A DNA stretch of 64,000 bases from Blautia sp. (GTDB taxonomy: Bacteria; Bacillota; Clostridia; Lachnospirales; Lachnospiraceae). The position numbers were made by a program, and so were the translations under genes. The notes beneath the pieces are model-generated. The model saw only the letters and a list, made by a program, of their open reading frames with translations, was not told where the DNA came from and searched no databases. The DNA is taken from NCBI GenBank assembly GCA_017463155.1, contig JAFTPT010000053.1:1-64000 (forward strand). The letters run 5' to 3'. Of this stretch, positions 1 through 8,311 are shown piece by piece; position 1 is the first letter of the stretch, and every line of letters begins with the position of its first letter.

Positions 1-150
1 AGCAAGCCGATTGATCGATTGTCAAGGTGCTGATGGGATATGGCAGCGTGGGGGGGATCCCCTTCCTCCACCATCCCTTCTTTCATATCAGAAGGACGAA
101 TAAGATGTATTTTTTAACCTTATAAAACTATTATACGAGGAAAGATGCAT
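1..150. other. window edge without a supported gene
   Basis: No complete gene is visible here. One + frame stays open from the window edge to a stop at about 104 and could be the tail of an upstream gene, but I recognise nothing in it. G/C-rich sequence around 49-78 can fold on itself (it contains GGGGATCCCC) and may be part of a terminator. Confidence 0.3.
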
Positions 151-1527
151 ATGACTCAGGAAAACATTCTGGGAACCAAGCCGATCCCCCGGCTGCTGCT
201 GCAGTTCGGGATCCCGTCGGTGGTTTCGTTCCTTGTTAACTCGATCTACAACATTGTCGACCAGATCTTTATCGGGCAGAGGGTAGGATATCTGGGCAAC
301 GCGGCTACGACAGTCACATTTCCGTTCGTGACCATCAGCCTGGCGGTGTCTCTCATGATCTCGCACGGCACAGCCGCGAACGTGGGCCTGAGCCTTGGGA
401 GAAAAGAACAGGAGAGGGCGGACCGGACGATGGCCAACGGCTTCTGTATGGCGCTTATCATGGGATTTGTCATGCTGGCCATCGGCCAGATCTTTCTGGT
501 GCCCATGCTGCGGGTATTCGGCGCCACGGACAAGGTGCTTCCCTATGCCATCGATTATGCCAGATACTATATCATCGGTATTCCATTTACCACGATCGGG
601 ATCATGGTAAATGACGAGATCCGTGCCGACGGAAACCCGGCCTTTACGATGAAGAGCATGCTGGCCGGTGCGGTGTTCAATATCGTTTTCGACTATATCT
701 TTGTCTTCCCGCTGAACATGGGGGTGACGGGCGCTGCACTGGCGACCATCATGGGACAGTTCATCACCATGGTCCTGGGCCTCTGGTATCTTCCGAGATT
801 GAAGACCATCCATTTCCGCAGGGAGAACATGCGCCTGCAGCCGCAGATCGTGAAGAGCATCCTGCTTCTGGGCCTCAGCTCCTTTATCACGCAGGTCGCC
901 ATGCTGTTCATGCAGATCATCCTGAACCGGCAGGCGGTCAAGTACGGGGCACTCAGCAAATACGGGCCGGAGATCCCGCTGACGGTCTTCGGGATCATCA
1001 TCAAGATCAACCAGATCATGATGTCCCTCATCATGGGGATCACGACCGGAAACCAGCCGGTGTTCAGCTACAACTACGGGGCCAGAAAATACACCCGTGT
1101 ACGTGATCTTGTCAAGGTCTGCATGATCGTGACGACGATCATCGGCGTGATCGGAACCTTCTGCCTGCAGATGTTCCCGCAGCAGATCATCTCGATCTTC
1201 GGACAGGAGGATGCGCTGTACAATGAGTTCGCCGTGATGGCCATGCGGAATATGACCTTCCTGATCTTCATCCTTGGCGTACAGACCACGGCGAGCGTCT
1301 ATTTCCAGGCGGTCGGAAAGCCCAAGGGCTCCGTGGTGATCTCTCTTTCGAGGCAGATCGCGTTCATGATCCCCCTGCTTCTGATCCTGCCTCTGTTCCT
1401 GGGCGTACGGGGCGTTATGCTGGCGTTTCCGGGAGCGGATATCGCGGCGGTCACTCTCTGCAGCATTATGCTGATCCGGGAGATCATGAACCTGAACCGG
1501 ATGATCGCGGCCGGAGAGGGGCAATAG
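151..1527 (+). CDS. MATE-family multidrug/cation antiporter
   Basis: A polytopic inner-membrane exporter of the MATE (MatE, PF01554) family, which expels drugs or metabolites in exchange for Na+ or H+. The protein (about 458 residues, the usual length) has about twelve hydrophobic segments in two repeated halves. The N-terminal sequence, with 'RLLLQFGIPSVVSFLVNSIY' then 'DQIFIGQRVG', is typical of the Clostridia branch. Two in-frame ATGs exist, at 145 and 151; the AGGAAAG at 138-144 is properly spaced only from 151, so I chose that one. The gene stands alone, and the next gene has its own promoter. The substrate cannot be predicted. Confidence 0.9.
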   Translation: MTQENILGTKPIPRLLLQFGIPSVVSFLVNSIYNIVDQIFIGQRVGYLGNAATTVTFPFVTISLAVSLMISHGTAANVGLSLGRKEQERADRTMANGFCMALIMGFVMLAIGQIFLVPMLRVFGATDKVLPYAIDYARYYIIGIPFTTIGIMVNDEIRADGNPAFTMKSMLAGAVFNIVFDYIFVFPLNMGVTGAALATIMGQFITMVLGLWYLPRLKTIHFRRENMRLQPQIVKSILLLGLSSFITQVAMLFMQIILNRQAVKYGALSKYGPEIPLTVFGIIIKINQIMMSLIMGITTGNQPVFSYNYGARKYTRVRDLVKVCMIVTTIIGVIGTFCLQMFPQQIISIFGQEDALYNEFAVMAMRNMTFLIFILGVQTTASVYFQAVGKPKGSVVISLSRQIAFMIPLLLILPLFLGVRGVMLAFPGADIAAVTLCSIMLIREIMNLNRMIAAGEGQ

Positions 1528-1580
1528 TCGGGGATTACATACTTTGAAGTGGTAAAGTATTCAAACTTTAAAATTTTGCC

Positions 1581-1609
1581 TTGAAAAATTAAAATGACTT
1601 ATATATAAT
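1581..1609 (+). promoter_or_regulatory. sigma-A promoter of the AGCS symporter gene
   Basis: TTGAAA (1581-1586), a 17-base spacer, then TATAAT (1604-1609). Transcription should start near 1616, giving a leader of about 105 bases that opens with a strong hairpin. Confidence 0.75.
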
Positions 1610-1620
1610 AGGTACAGTGG

Positions 1621-1663
1621 GCACAAGGGAGTGTATACAGGATGCTCCCTTGTGCTGTTTTGT
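1621..1663 (+). terminator. leader hairpin with T-rich tail (attenuator or terminator)
   Basis: Arms GCACAAGGGAG (1621-1631) and CTCCCTTGTGC (1645-1655) are perfectly complementary, followed by TGTTTTGTTT. It lies just downstream of the predicted start site of the symporter promoter, so it would form in the 5' leader. It may also end read-through from the MATE gene. Confidence 0.55.
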
Positions 1664-1699
1664 TTCATAGGATAGTATTTCGAACTGTTCCTTTGAATT
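1656..1699 (+). repeat. dispersed imperfect palindrome, copy 1 of 3
   Basis: The core at 1662-1697 begins GTTTCATAGGATAGTA and ends ACTGTTCCTTTGAA. It matches the cores at 40431-40468 (same strand) and 7098-7135 (opposite strand). It directly follows the T-tract of a hairpin, as does the copy at 40431. Confidence 0.6.
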
Positions 1700-1721
1700 A
1701 CCGGAAAGGAGAGACAGAATT

Positions 1722-3215
1722 ATGATCGATGTGATCACCAACATCAACGGGACAATCAATGGATGGGTATGGGGCTGGCCGGCCCTGATCCTGCTGGCGT
1801 TTGTCGGTATCCTGATGACGCTCATGACGAAATTTTTCCAGTTATCCCATTTCCGTTACTGGATGAAGCACACCATCGGCGCGATCTTCAGCGACAGGCA
1901 CGTGACGGCGCATACGGAGGACAGGACCATCTCGCAGTTCCAGTCCCTGTGTACCGCGCTTGCTGCGACGGTGGGAACCGGTAACATCGTCGGCGTGGCC
2001 GGAGCCATTGCCGTTGGAGGTCCCGGTGCCGTTTTCTGGATGTGGCTGATCGCTTTCTTCGGCATGATGACCAACTATTCCGAGAATGTACTGGGTATTC
2101 TGTATCGCCGCAAGAACGAGCAGGGAGAGTGGTGCGGAGGCGCCATGTACTATCTGCGTGACGGACTCGGCTCCAAAAAAGGATGCAAAACGATCGGTAT
2201 CGTGCTGGCGGTCCTGTTCTCCTGCTTCTGTCTGCTTGCCTCCTTCGGCATCGGCAACATGAGCCAGGTCAACAGTATGGTCAAGAATGTCAACCACGCC
2301 TTCGGAATCCCGAATATCGGCACGGGAATCTTCCTGTTCCTGGCGGTGGGGCTTGTCATCATCGGCGGCCTCAAGAGGATCGCTGCTTTTACCGAAAAGC
2401 TGGTTCCTTTTATGGTGATCCTGTACCTGCTGGGCACGATCGTGATCATCGTCATGCATATCGGAACCATCCCGGCCGTTTTTGTGTCGATCTTCCAGGG
2501 CGCGTTCGCTCTTAAATCCGCTGCAGGCGGTGTGGTCGGCTCCGGTATTGCGCTGGCCATGCAGATGGGCATGAAGCGAGGCGTGTTCTCCAACGAGGCA
2601 GGTCTTGGTTCCTCTGTTATGGTTCATTCCAGCTCCAATGTAAAGGAGCCGGTCCGCCAGGGAATGTGGGGCATTTTCGAGGTATTTGCCGATACGATCA
2701 TCGTATGTACGCTGACGGCGCTGACGCTGCTTTCCAGCGGGGCCGTGAATCTGTCGACGGGGCAGCTGACCGAAACGGCGGAGAAGGTGGGCTCCAGCTC
2801 CCTCATGAGTTATGCCTTTGAGCAGAGCTTCGGCAGGGTGGGCTCCGCGTTCATTGCGCTGGCAATCCTTTTGTTTGCTTATTCGACCGTTCTCGGCTGG
2901 AGCCATTATGGTTCCAAGGCCTGTGAATACCTGTTCGGGACGTCCTCCATCAAGGTCTACAGGATCATCTTTGTCGTGATCGTACTGGCCGGCTCTGTGA
3001 TGGAAGCACAGCTTGCGTGGGACATTTCCGACACGTTCAACGGCCTGATGATGATCCCGAACCTGATCGGTGTGCTGGTCTTGTCGCCGATCGTCATGAA
3101 ATGTACCAAAAACTATGTAGATCGCCATATCCGCAACCGGACGGACGTCAAACCGATGCTTTCCATGTTCGATGATATCCAGGTGCAGCAGGAAAAGCTG
3201 GCGGATGAAGACTGA
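1722..3215 (+). CDS. sodium:alanine/glycine symporter (AGCS family)
   Basis: A membrane secondary transporter that imports alanine or glycine with Na+. The 497 residues match the family length and carry the signature GTGNIVGVAGAIAVGGPGA at about residues 86-104, followed by the conserved FWMW; about eleven membrane segments follow. The start is supported by AAAGGAGA at 1705-1712. The gene has a consensus promoter (1581-1609) and a leader hairpin, suggesting control by early termination, but I recognise no known riboswitch class in the leader. Exact amino-acid specificity is uncertain. Confidence 0.92.
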   Translation: MIDVITNINGTINGWVWGWPALILLAFVGILMTLMTKFFQLSHFRYWMKHTIGAIFSDRHVTAHTEDRTISQFQSLCTALAATVGTGNIVGVAGAIAVGGPGAVFWMWLIAFFGMMTNYSENVLGILYRRKNEQGEWCGGAMYYLRDGLGSKKGCKTIGIVLAVLFSCFCLLASFGIGNMSQVNSMVKNVNHAFGIPNIGTGIFLFLAVGLVIIGGLKRIAAFTEKLVPFMVILYLLGTIVIIVMHIGTIPAVFVSIFQGAFALKSAAGGVVGSGIALAMQMGMKRGVFSNEAGLGSSVMVHSSSNVKEPVRQGMWGIFEVFADTIIVCTLTALTLLSSGAVNLSTGQLTETAEKVGSSSLMSYAFEQSFGRVGSAFIALAILLFAYSTVLGWSHYGSKACEYLFGTSSIKVYRIIFVVIVLAGSVMEAQLAWDISDTFNGLMMIPNLIGVLVLSPIVMKCTKNYVDRHIRNRTDVKPMLSMFDDIQVQQEKLADED

Positions 3216-3243
3216 CCGCACGGTCCGACGGGAGAACTCAGGC

Positions 3244-3272
3244 TTGCATAACCGGTATTTTTGTGCTATTAT
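3244..3272 (+). promoter_or_regulatory. promoter of the pheST T-box transcript
   Basis: TTGCAT (3244-3249), a 17-base spacer, and TATTAT (3267-3272). It begins a leader of roughly 370 bases that ends in the pheS start. Confidence 0.65.
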
Positions 3273-3278
3273 CTTGCA

Positions 3279-3627
3279 TTAGGGAATGTTCAGCGGATGA
3301 TCCTTCGGAGGATTTCTCCGCGGCGGACCTGCCATAGCGGCAGAGTCCACAGACCCTTCCATATGGACAAACGCTGGGAATGTGTGTAAGTAGGTTCTGC
3401 TGGTTTCTATTGCAGAGAGTCTCCGCCATCGGCTGGAAGCGGGGATACAGAATGCAGTTCTGAATTTCAGCACAGGAGCGGCCGCCGAAAAGCCCGTACG
3501 GGCGGTAAGGCGGATGTAGGAGCTGCATGAAAGCCGATAAGAGTGCAGAGTGTGCCGGCAGGCACGGACTCTGAATCAGGGTGGTACCGCGATTGACCTC
3601 GTCCCTTACGGACGGGGTCAATTTTTG
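3279..3627 (+). promoter_or_regulatory. T-box leader (tRNA-Phe sensing) before pheST
   Basis: The invariant T-box AGGGTGGTACCGCG is at 3578-3591. It is followed at once by a terminator: TTGACCTCGTCC (3593-3604) pairs with GGACGGGGTCAA (3610-3621), then TTTTT (3622-3626). Upstream lies an AGAGAG-type Stem I element (about 3415) and a candidate specifier TTC (Phe) at 3466-3468 followed by A, as expected. Uncharged tRNA-Phe should stabilise the antiterminator and turn on pheST. The specifier choice is inferred from the downstream genes and was not folded. This leader accounts for most of the 432-base gap between coding regions. Confidence 0.9.
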
Positions 3628-3647
3628 TCATTATAGAGGAGGTTATT

Positions 3648-4712
3648 ATGAGATCCAAGATTCAGGAACTGAAGAAGATGTTTGACAGGCAGCTTCAAGA
3701 AGCGAAGGACAGTCCTGCGCTCGAGCAGATGCGCGTGGAATTCCTCGGAAAAAAGGGAAACATCACGGGCCTTATGAAGGAGCTTGGCAAGGTTCCCAAT
3801 GAACAGAAAAAAGAATACGGCCAGATGATCAACAGCTTCAAGCAGCAGCTGACCGATCAGCTGGAAGTGGCCCGTAAAGAGCTGCAGAAACAGGAAGAAC
3901 TCATGGCGGTGAACAGTGCAGAAGCCTACGACGAGTCCATGCCGACGGATCATCCCGTGGGTTCCTACCATCCGATCACGCTTGTCCAGAGAGAGCTTGA
4001 GGAGATCTTCAAGTCCATGGGCTTTGACGTGGAAGATTATAACGAGATCGTGGATGACTTTCATTGCTTTGAAGCGCTGAATATCCCCAAATTCCATCCC
4101 GCAAGAGATATGCAGGACACCTATTATCTGGATACGCCGAACCAGCTGCTCAAAAGCCACACCTCCGCTGCCCAGAACGCGATCATGATCAAATATGGCA
4201 AGGCCCTCAAGGAGGAGGGAAGGCCGATCAAGGCCGTATTCCCGGGACGGTGCTTCCGGAACGAAGCCATCGACGCCTGCCATGAGAATACATTCTTCCA
4301 GATGGAAGGCATCATGATCGACAAGGATATTTCCATTTCCAATCTGATCTACTTTATGAAGACGATGCTCTCGGAGGTGTTCGAACGCGATGTGACGGTG
4401 CGTCTGCGCCCGGGCTTCTTCCCCTTCGTGGAACCGGGCTTTGAGCTTGATATCCAGTGCCTGATCTGCGGCGGCGAGGGATGCCCCTCCTGCAAGAATT
4501 CCGGATGGCTGGAGCTCTGCCCCTGCGGGATGATCCATCCCAATGTGCTGAGATACGGCGGCATCAACACGGAAGAGGAGCCTTACAAGTACACGGGCTT
4601 CGCCTTTGGCCTGGGCCTCACCCGCCTGGCCATGATGAAGTACGGCGTCAAGGATATCCGCGTATTCAACGAGTATGATCTGAATGCGCTTTCCCAGTTT
4701 ATCAGTAAGTAA
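3648..4712 (+). CDS. pheS: phenylalanine--tRNA ligase alpha subunit
   Basis: Catalytic subunit of the alpha2-beta2 synthetase that charges tRNA-Phe. The 354-residue protein starts with the coiled-coil tRNA-binding arm (about residues 1-90). Class II motif 2 reads GRCFRNEAIDACHENTFFQM and motif 3 reads GFAFGLGLTRLAMMKYG (about 322-338). The cysteine-rich CLICGGEGCPSCKNSGW segment (about 267-283) is typical of bacterial PheS. AGAGGAGG precedes the ATG. It is first in a two-gene operon with pheT (12-base gap) under a T-box. Confidence 0.97.
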   Translation: MRSKIQELKKMFDRQLQEAKDSPALEQMRVEFLGKKGNITGLMKELGKVPNEQKKEYGQMINSFKQQLTDQLEVARKELQKQEELMAVNSAEAYDESMPTDHPVGSYHPITLVQRELEEIFKSMGFDVEDYNEIVDDFHCFEALNIPKFHPARDMQDTYYLDTPNQLLKSHTSAAQNAIMIKYGKALKEEGRPIKAVFPGRCFRNEAIDACHENTFFQMEGIMIDKDISISNLIYFMKTMLSEVFERDVTVRLRPGFFPFVEPGFELDIQCLICGGEGCPSCKNSGWLELCPCGMIHPNVLRYGGINTEEEPYKYTGFAFGLGLTRLAMMKYGVKDIRVFNEYDLNALSQFISK

Positions 4713-4724
4713 GGAGGGGTCGAA

Positions 4725-7082
4725 ATGTTTGTATCCATGAACTGGATCAAGGATTATGTGGATCTGGATGGCCAGGATATCGAAAAGCTCATCCAGCGGT
4801 TTACGCTCTCGACAGCCGAAGTCGAGGGAATCGAATATAAAGGAAAAGATACGGACAATGTGGTGGTAGGAGAGATCATCGAGTGTGAGGATCATCCGGA
4901 CTCCGATCACCTGCACGTTCTGAAGGTGGATGCGGGGGACGAAGTGTTCGACGTGGTCTGTGGCGCGCCTAACGCCCGTAAAGGCCTCAAAACGGCGTTC
5001 TGCAAGCCCGGCGGGCATGTCTGCGGCATGCACATCAAACCAGCCAAGCTGCGCGGAATACAGTCCTTCGGCATGTGCTGCTCCGAGAAGGAGATCGGCA
5101 TCTCCGACAACCACGACGGGATCATGGAACTGGATCCTTCCTGCGCAAACGGTACGGACATCAAAGAGATCTTTCCGATCGAGGATGTGATCTTTGAGGT
5201 GGACAACAAGTCCCTGACCAACCGCCCGGATCTTTGGGGACACTACGGGATGGCGAGAGAGTTCGCGGCCCTGACCGGACAGAAGGTGAAAGACCTGGAG
5301 ATCATGGAAAACCCCTACAAGGGGGATGCTCTTGTGCCCATGGAGATCAGTGATGAGCTTTGCTACCGGTATACGGGTCTCCGGATCGAGAATATCACGG
5401 AAAAGGTCAGCACGAATACCATGCGTGTAAGACTGTTCTATTGCGGCACCCGGGCCATCAATCTGCTGGCGGACCTGACCAACTATCTGATGCTGGAGCT
5501 TGGACAGCCCATGCACGCGTTCGACGGTGAGAACGTTGAGAAGATCGTGGTGAAACGTCCGGAAACGACAATCCCCTTCACGACGCTGGACGGCGTGGAG
5601 CGGGAGATCACGCCGGATACCATGCTGATCTGGGACAACGATACACCGGTAGGTATTGCGGGTATCATGGGCGGCCTGGACAGCGAGATCAAGGACACGA
5701 CCCATTCGCTGGTGCTGGAATGCGCTAACTTTGATCCGGTAAGTATCCGCAAATCCGCTTCCAGGATGGCGCTCAGGACGGATGCTTCGGCCAGATATGA
5801 GAAGACACTGGATCCGGAGATGACGATCCTGGCGATCAAGCGCTTTCTGAAGCTTCTGAAGGATGTGGATCCGGGCTGCGAATGCGTTACGCAGATCACG
5901 GATGTATACAATTATCATTATCCACAGCGTACGGTGGAGTTCGACAAGGCATTTATCGACCGCTATACCGGTATCGATATCTCCTGCGAACGGATCAAAC
6001 ACACATTGGAATCCCTCGGCTTTGCGACCACTCAGGACGGTGAGCATTTTGTGACGGTGGTCCCCTCCTGGAGAGGAACCAAGGACGTCAGCATGCAGGC
6101 GGATATCGTGGAAGAGATCACCAGGATCTACGGCTACGACAACTTTGAGATCCAGACGACCAACTCCCCGCTGCTTCCCACCAGAACGACGGAGGAACGC
6201 CTGGAAGAGAACCAGATCAAGGATCTGCTTGTCAGGACCTATGGCCTGCACGAGATCCATACCCGCGTCTGGTGCGATCCAGACGCGCTCCGCACGCTGG
6301 AGCTTGTACCGGAGGAAAATGTCCGGATCCTCGGATCGACCGATCTGAACGGCTACCTTCGCACCTGCATGATGGAAAGCTTCCTGCCGGCCGTGTACGC
6401 CAACCGGAACTTCCGCCCGACCTTCGGTATGTTTGAAGTGGGACGAGTTGTGGAAGGAACCAGGGAGGATGGAACAGCCAACGAGCAGAGAGTACTGGCG
6501 GTCACGTTCTTCAGCAAGGAAAAGACCGAGAAGGTACTTTACCTGGAAGCCGTCCAGATGATCAACCTGATCTGCGATACCCTGAAGCACACGCTTCCGG
6601 CATACAAAAAGGTGGAGCCGTCGCACGTATGGCAGCATCCGAAGAATACGGCCGAGATTTCTCTGGGCGGACGCGTGATCGGTGTGCTGAACACGCTTCA
6701 TCCCAGGACTCTCCGGAAGATCGCAAAGAATGCCTCTGTCGTCTGCCTGGAGATCCACATGGATGAACTGGCGGCGGTCGCCTTCAATGATCTTGATTTT
6801 GACGAGCCGTCCAAGTTCCCGGGAATCGATTATGATCTGTCCCTGGTCGTGCCGGAGGGCGTCCGCTTTGAAAAACTGGCCGGCTGCTGGGAGTCCCTGC
6901 AGTCGAAGATCCTCCGCAGCGTGAACGTGATCGACATCTATGACGCGGGTGTCGTCAAGAGCATCACGGTCCGGCTGCATTTCGGCCTCGATGACAGGAC
7001 TTTGACGTCGGAGGAGGTCCAGAAGGAAGTGGATGAGATCCTTGCGAACCTCGGCAAGGTCGATGTAAAACTGAAAATGTAA
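4725..7082 (+). CDS. pheT: phenylalanine--tRNA ligase beta subunit
   Basis: Beta subunit of phenylalanyl-tRNA synthetase, 785 residues and full length. Domains in order: an EMAP/Trbp-like tRNA-binding domain (about 40-150, with HPDSDHLHVLKVDAG and VVCGAPNARKG), the B3/B4 editing domain that hydrolyses Tyr-tRNA-Phe (about 205-390), B5 (about 400-480), a catalytic-like core, and a C-terminal ferredoxin-fold anticodon-binding domain (about 690-785, FPGIDYDLSLVVPEGV). AAGGAGG precedes the ATG. The gene ends before a palindromic repeat and a terminator and converges with tctC. Confidence 0.97.
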   Translation: MFVSMNWIKDYVDLDGQDIEKLIQRFTLSTAEVEGIEYKGKDTDNVVVGEIIECEDHPDSDHLHVLKVDAGDEVFDVVCGAPNARKGLKTAFCKPGGHVCGMHIKPAKLRGIQSFGMCCSEKEIGISDNHDGIMELDPSCANGTDIKEIFPIEDVIFEVDNKSLTNRPDLWGHYGMAREFAALTGQKVKDLEIMENPYKGDALVPMEISDELCYRYTGLRIENITEKVSTNTMRVRLFYCGTRAINLLADLTNYLMLELGQPMHAFDGENVEKIVVKRPETTIPFTTLDGVEREITPDTMLIWDNDTPVGIAGIMGGLDSEIKDTTHSLVLECANFDPVSIRKSASRMALRTDASARYEKTLDPEMTILAIKRFLKLLKDVDPGCECVTQITDVYNYHYPQRTVEFDKAFIDRYTGIDISCERIKHTLESLGFATTQDGEHFVTVVPSWRGTKDVSMQADIVEEITRIYGYDNFEIQTTNSPLLPTRTTEERLEENQIKDLLVRTYGLHEIHTRVWCDPDALRTLELVPEENVRILGSTDLNGYLRTCMMESFLPAVYANRNFRPTFGMFEVGRVVEGTREDGTANEQRVLAVTFFSKEKTEKVLYLEAVQMINLICDTLKHTLPAYKKVEPSHVWQHPKNTAEISLGGRVIGVLNTLHPRTLRKIAKNASVVCLEIHMDELAAVAFNDLDFDEPSKFPGIDYDLSLVVPEGVRFEKLAGCWESLQSKILRSVNVIDIYDAGVVKSITVRLHFGLDDRTLTSEEVQKEVDEILANLGKVDVKLKM

Positions 7083-7090
7083 GACGTTAC

Positions 7091-7137
7091 GTGTTTTGTT
7101 TCATAGGAACAGTACGGAGTACTATCCTGTGAAACAC
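7091..7137 (-). repeat. dispersed imperfect palindrome, copy 2 of 3
   Basis: Arms GTTTCATAGGA (from 7098) and TCCTGTGAAAC (to 7135) make a near-perfect palindrome. Read on the - strand it matches the copies at 1662 and 40431, including ACTGTTCCT. It lies between pheT and a terminator. Confidence 0.6.
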
Positions 7138-7140
7138 GAA

Positions 7141-7182
7141 AGAAGCACTGCCTGCATGATCCGCAGACAGTGCTTCTTTTTT
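7141..7182. terminator. terminator between pheT and tctC
   Basis: AGAAGCACTGCCTGC (7141-7155) pairs with GCAGACAGTGCTTCT (one mismatch) and is followed by six T. The - strand side also has T-rich sequence, so it could serve both converging units. Confidence 0.8.
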
Positions 7183-7229
7183 AATCTGTATTAACGATCT
7201 TTTTTAAACAGCTTTATGAAACCGTCAGA

Positions 7230-8255
7230 TCAGTCCATCTCGCAGATCTCTTTGATGATGGGATCAAGGCGGGCCCACTCGGCAGCCAGCTCATCGGGCT
7301 CAGAAGCATAGTACTTGGAAGTACCGCCGTTGGTGCGGCATCTGTCATACCACTCACCTTCGGTCTCTGCATCGATGGAGTCAATGATGGTTCTGATCTG
7401 CTCGCAGATCTCATCCGGAGTGTCAACGGGAACAACGACTGCGGAGCTGTTCGGAACGGCCATGGCAGCGCCTTCTTCACCAAAGGCATCTACCAGCGTC
7501 TGCACCTTTTCAAGCTCTTCGCGGTCTGCATCCTCATACATGGAGAAGTCGTCGGATACACGGCTGTTGATCAGGGCTTTGCTGCTGCCGTCGCGGATAT
7601 AGCTGAGAGCGGTATACTCATCCAGCATGATGCAGTTGATCGTGCCGCCCAGAAGGCCTGCGGCTGCGTCCTGGTTGTTGGTGGACACCCAGCGGATCTT
7701 GTCGGAAAGACCGGTGCCGTTGAAGATGGCTTTCATCTTGATATCCATGACCTTGCCGGGGATGGAAGCGACAGTGACTTCACCCGGATGCTCTTCGGCA
7801 TAAGCGGCAAGCTCTTCCCAGTTGCTGTAGGGAGCGTCTGCCTGGGTCATGATCATGCAGCCGCTGTCCGGCCACGGCTCAATGAAACCGCAGACGATCT
7901 TGAATTCTTCCGGATTTGCCGGATTGACGGTCCAAAGATCACTGTAGTAGTTGGAGATGCAGTTCATACCGACCAGCATCATGGTCTGGCCGTCCGGCTC
8001 TGCCGCGACCAGTTTGGTTGCCAGGTTTGCGCCGCCGCCCACATCATTGTTCTCAATCTTGACGGTAGCACCGGTCTTCTCGGTGATCCAGTCTGCGATG
8101 GTATGAACGTTGACGTCGGTCAGGGAGCCAACTGCATATCCACAGTAGAAGTCCACATCACCATTAGGCCAGGTGGCTTCCTCTGCGGCCGCCATACTTG
8201 CGCATCCCATTACCATGGTAGCTGCCAGTGCTGCTGCAAAAATCCTTTTCATCAT
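7230..8255 (-). CDS. tctC: tripartite tricarboxylate transporter, substrate-binding protein
   Basis: Extracytoplasmic solute receptor of the TctC/Bug family, which delivers a carboxylate to the TctAB membrane complex. The export signal MMKRIFAAALAATMVMGCASMAAAEE has a basic start, a hydrophobic core and a Cys at about residue 17, so it is either a lipoprotein with a weak lipobox or a protein cut after AAA. GGAGGT seven bases before 8255 favours the MM start over an in-frame ATG at 8270. About 341 residues, slightly longer than typical. It is the last gene of the - strand operon, whereas tctC is usually first. The ligand is unknown; citrate, tartrate or another organic acid is plausible. Confidence 0.85.
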   Translation of the reverse strand: MMKRIFAAALAATMVMGCASMAAAEEATWPNGDVDFYCGYAVGSLTDVNVHTIADWITEKTGATVKIENNDVGGGANLATKLVAAEPDGQTMMLVGMNCISNYYSDLWTVNPANPEEFKIVCGFIEPWPDSGCMIMTQADAPYSNWEELAAYAEEHPGEVTVASIPGKVMDIKMKAIFNGTGLSDKIRWVSTNNQDAAAGLLGGTINCIMLDEYTALSYIRDGSSKALINSRVSDDFSMYEDADREELEKVQTLVDAFGEEGAAMAVPNSSAVVVPVDTPDEICEQIRTIIDSIDAETEGEWYDRCRTNGGTSKYYASEPDELAAEWARLDPIIKEICEMD

Positions 8256-8311
8256 GTTCCTTACCTCCATTTCGTTTTTGCTTATTTACAAGGCCTTGCG
8301 GCCATGCAGCC

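Noticed and set aside
88-1524. Long open frame on the - strand opposite the MATE gene (478 codons)
   Set aside because: It is the complement of a clear MATE gene; its product is a low-complexity mix of H, D, R and Q typical of antisense frames in this G+C range.
3618-6980. 1120-codon open frame antisense to pheS/pheT
   Set aside because: pheS and pheT are unmistakable on the + strand; the antisense product has no recognisable domain.
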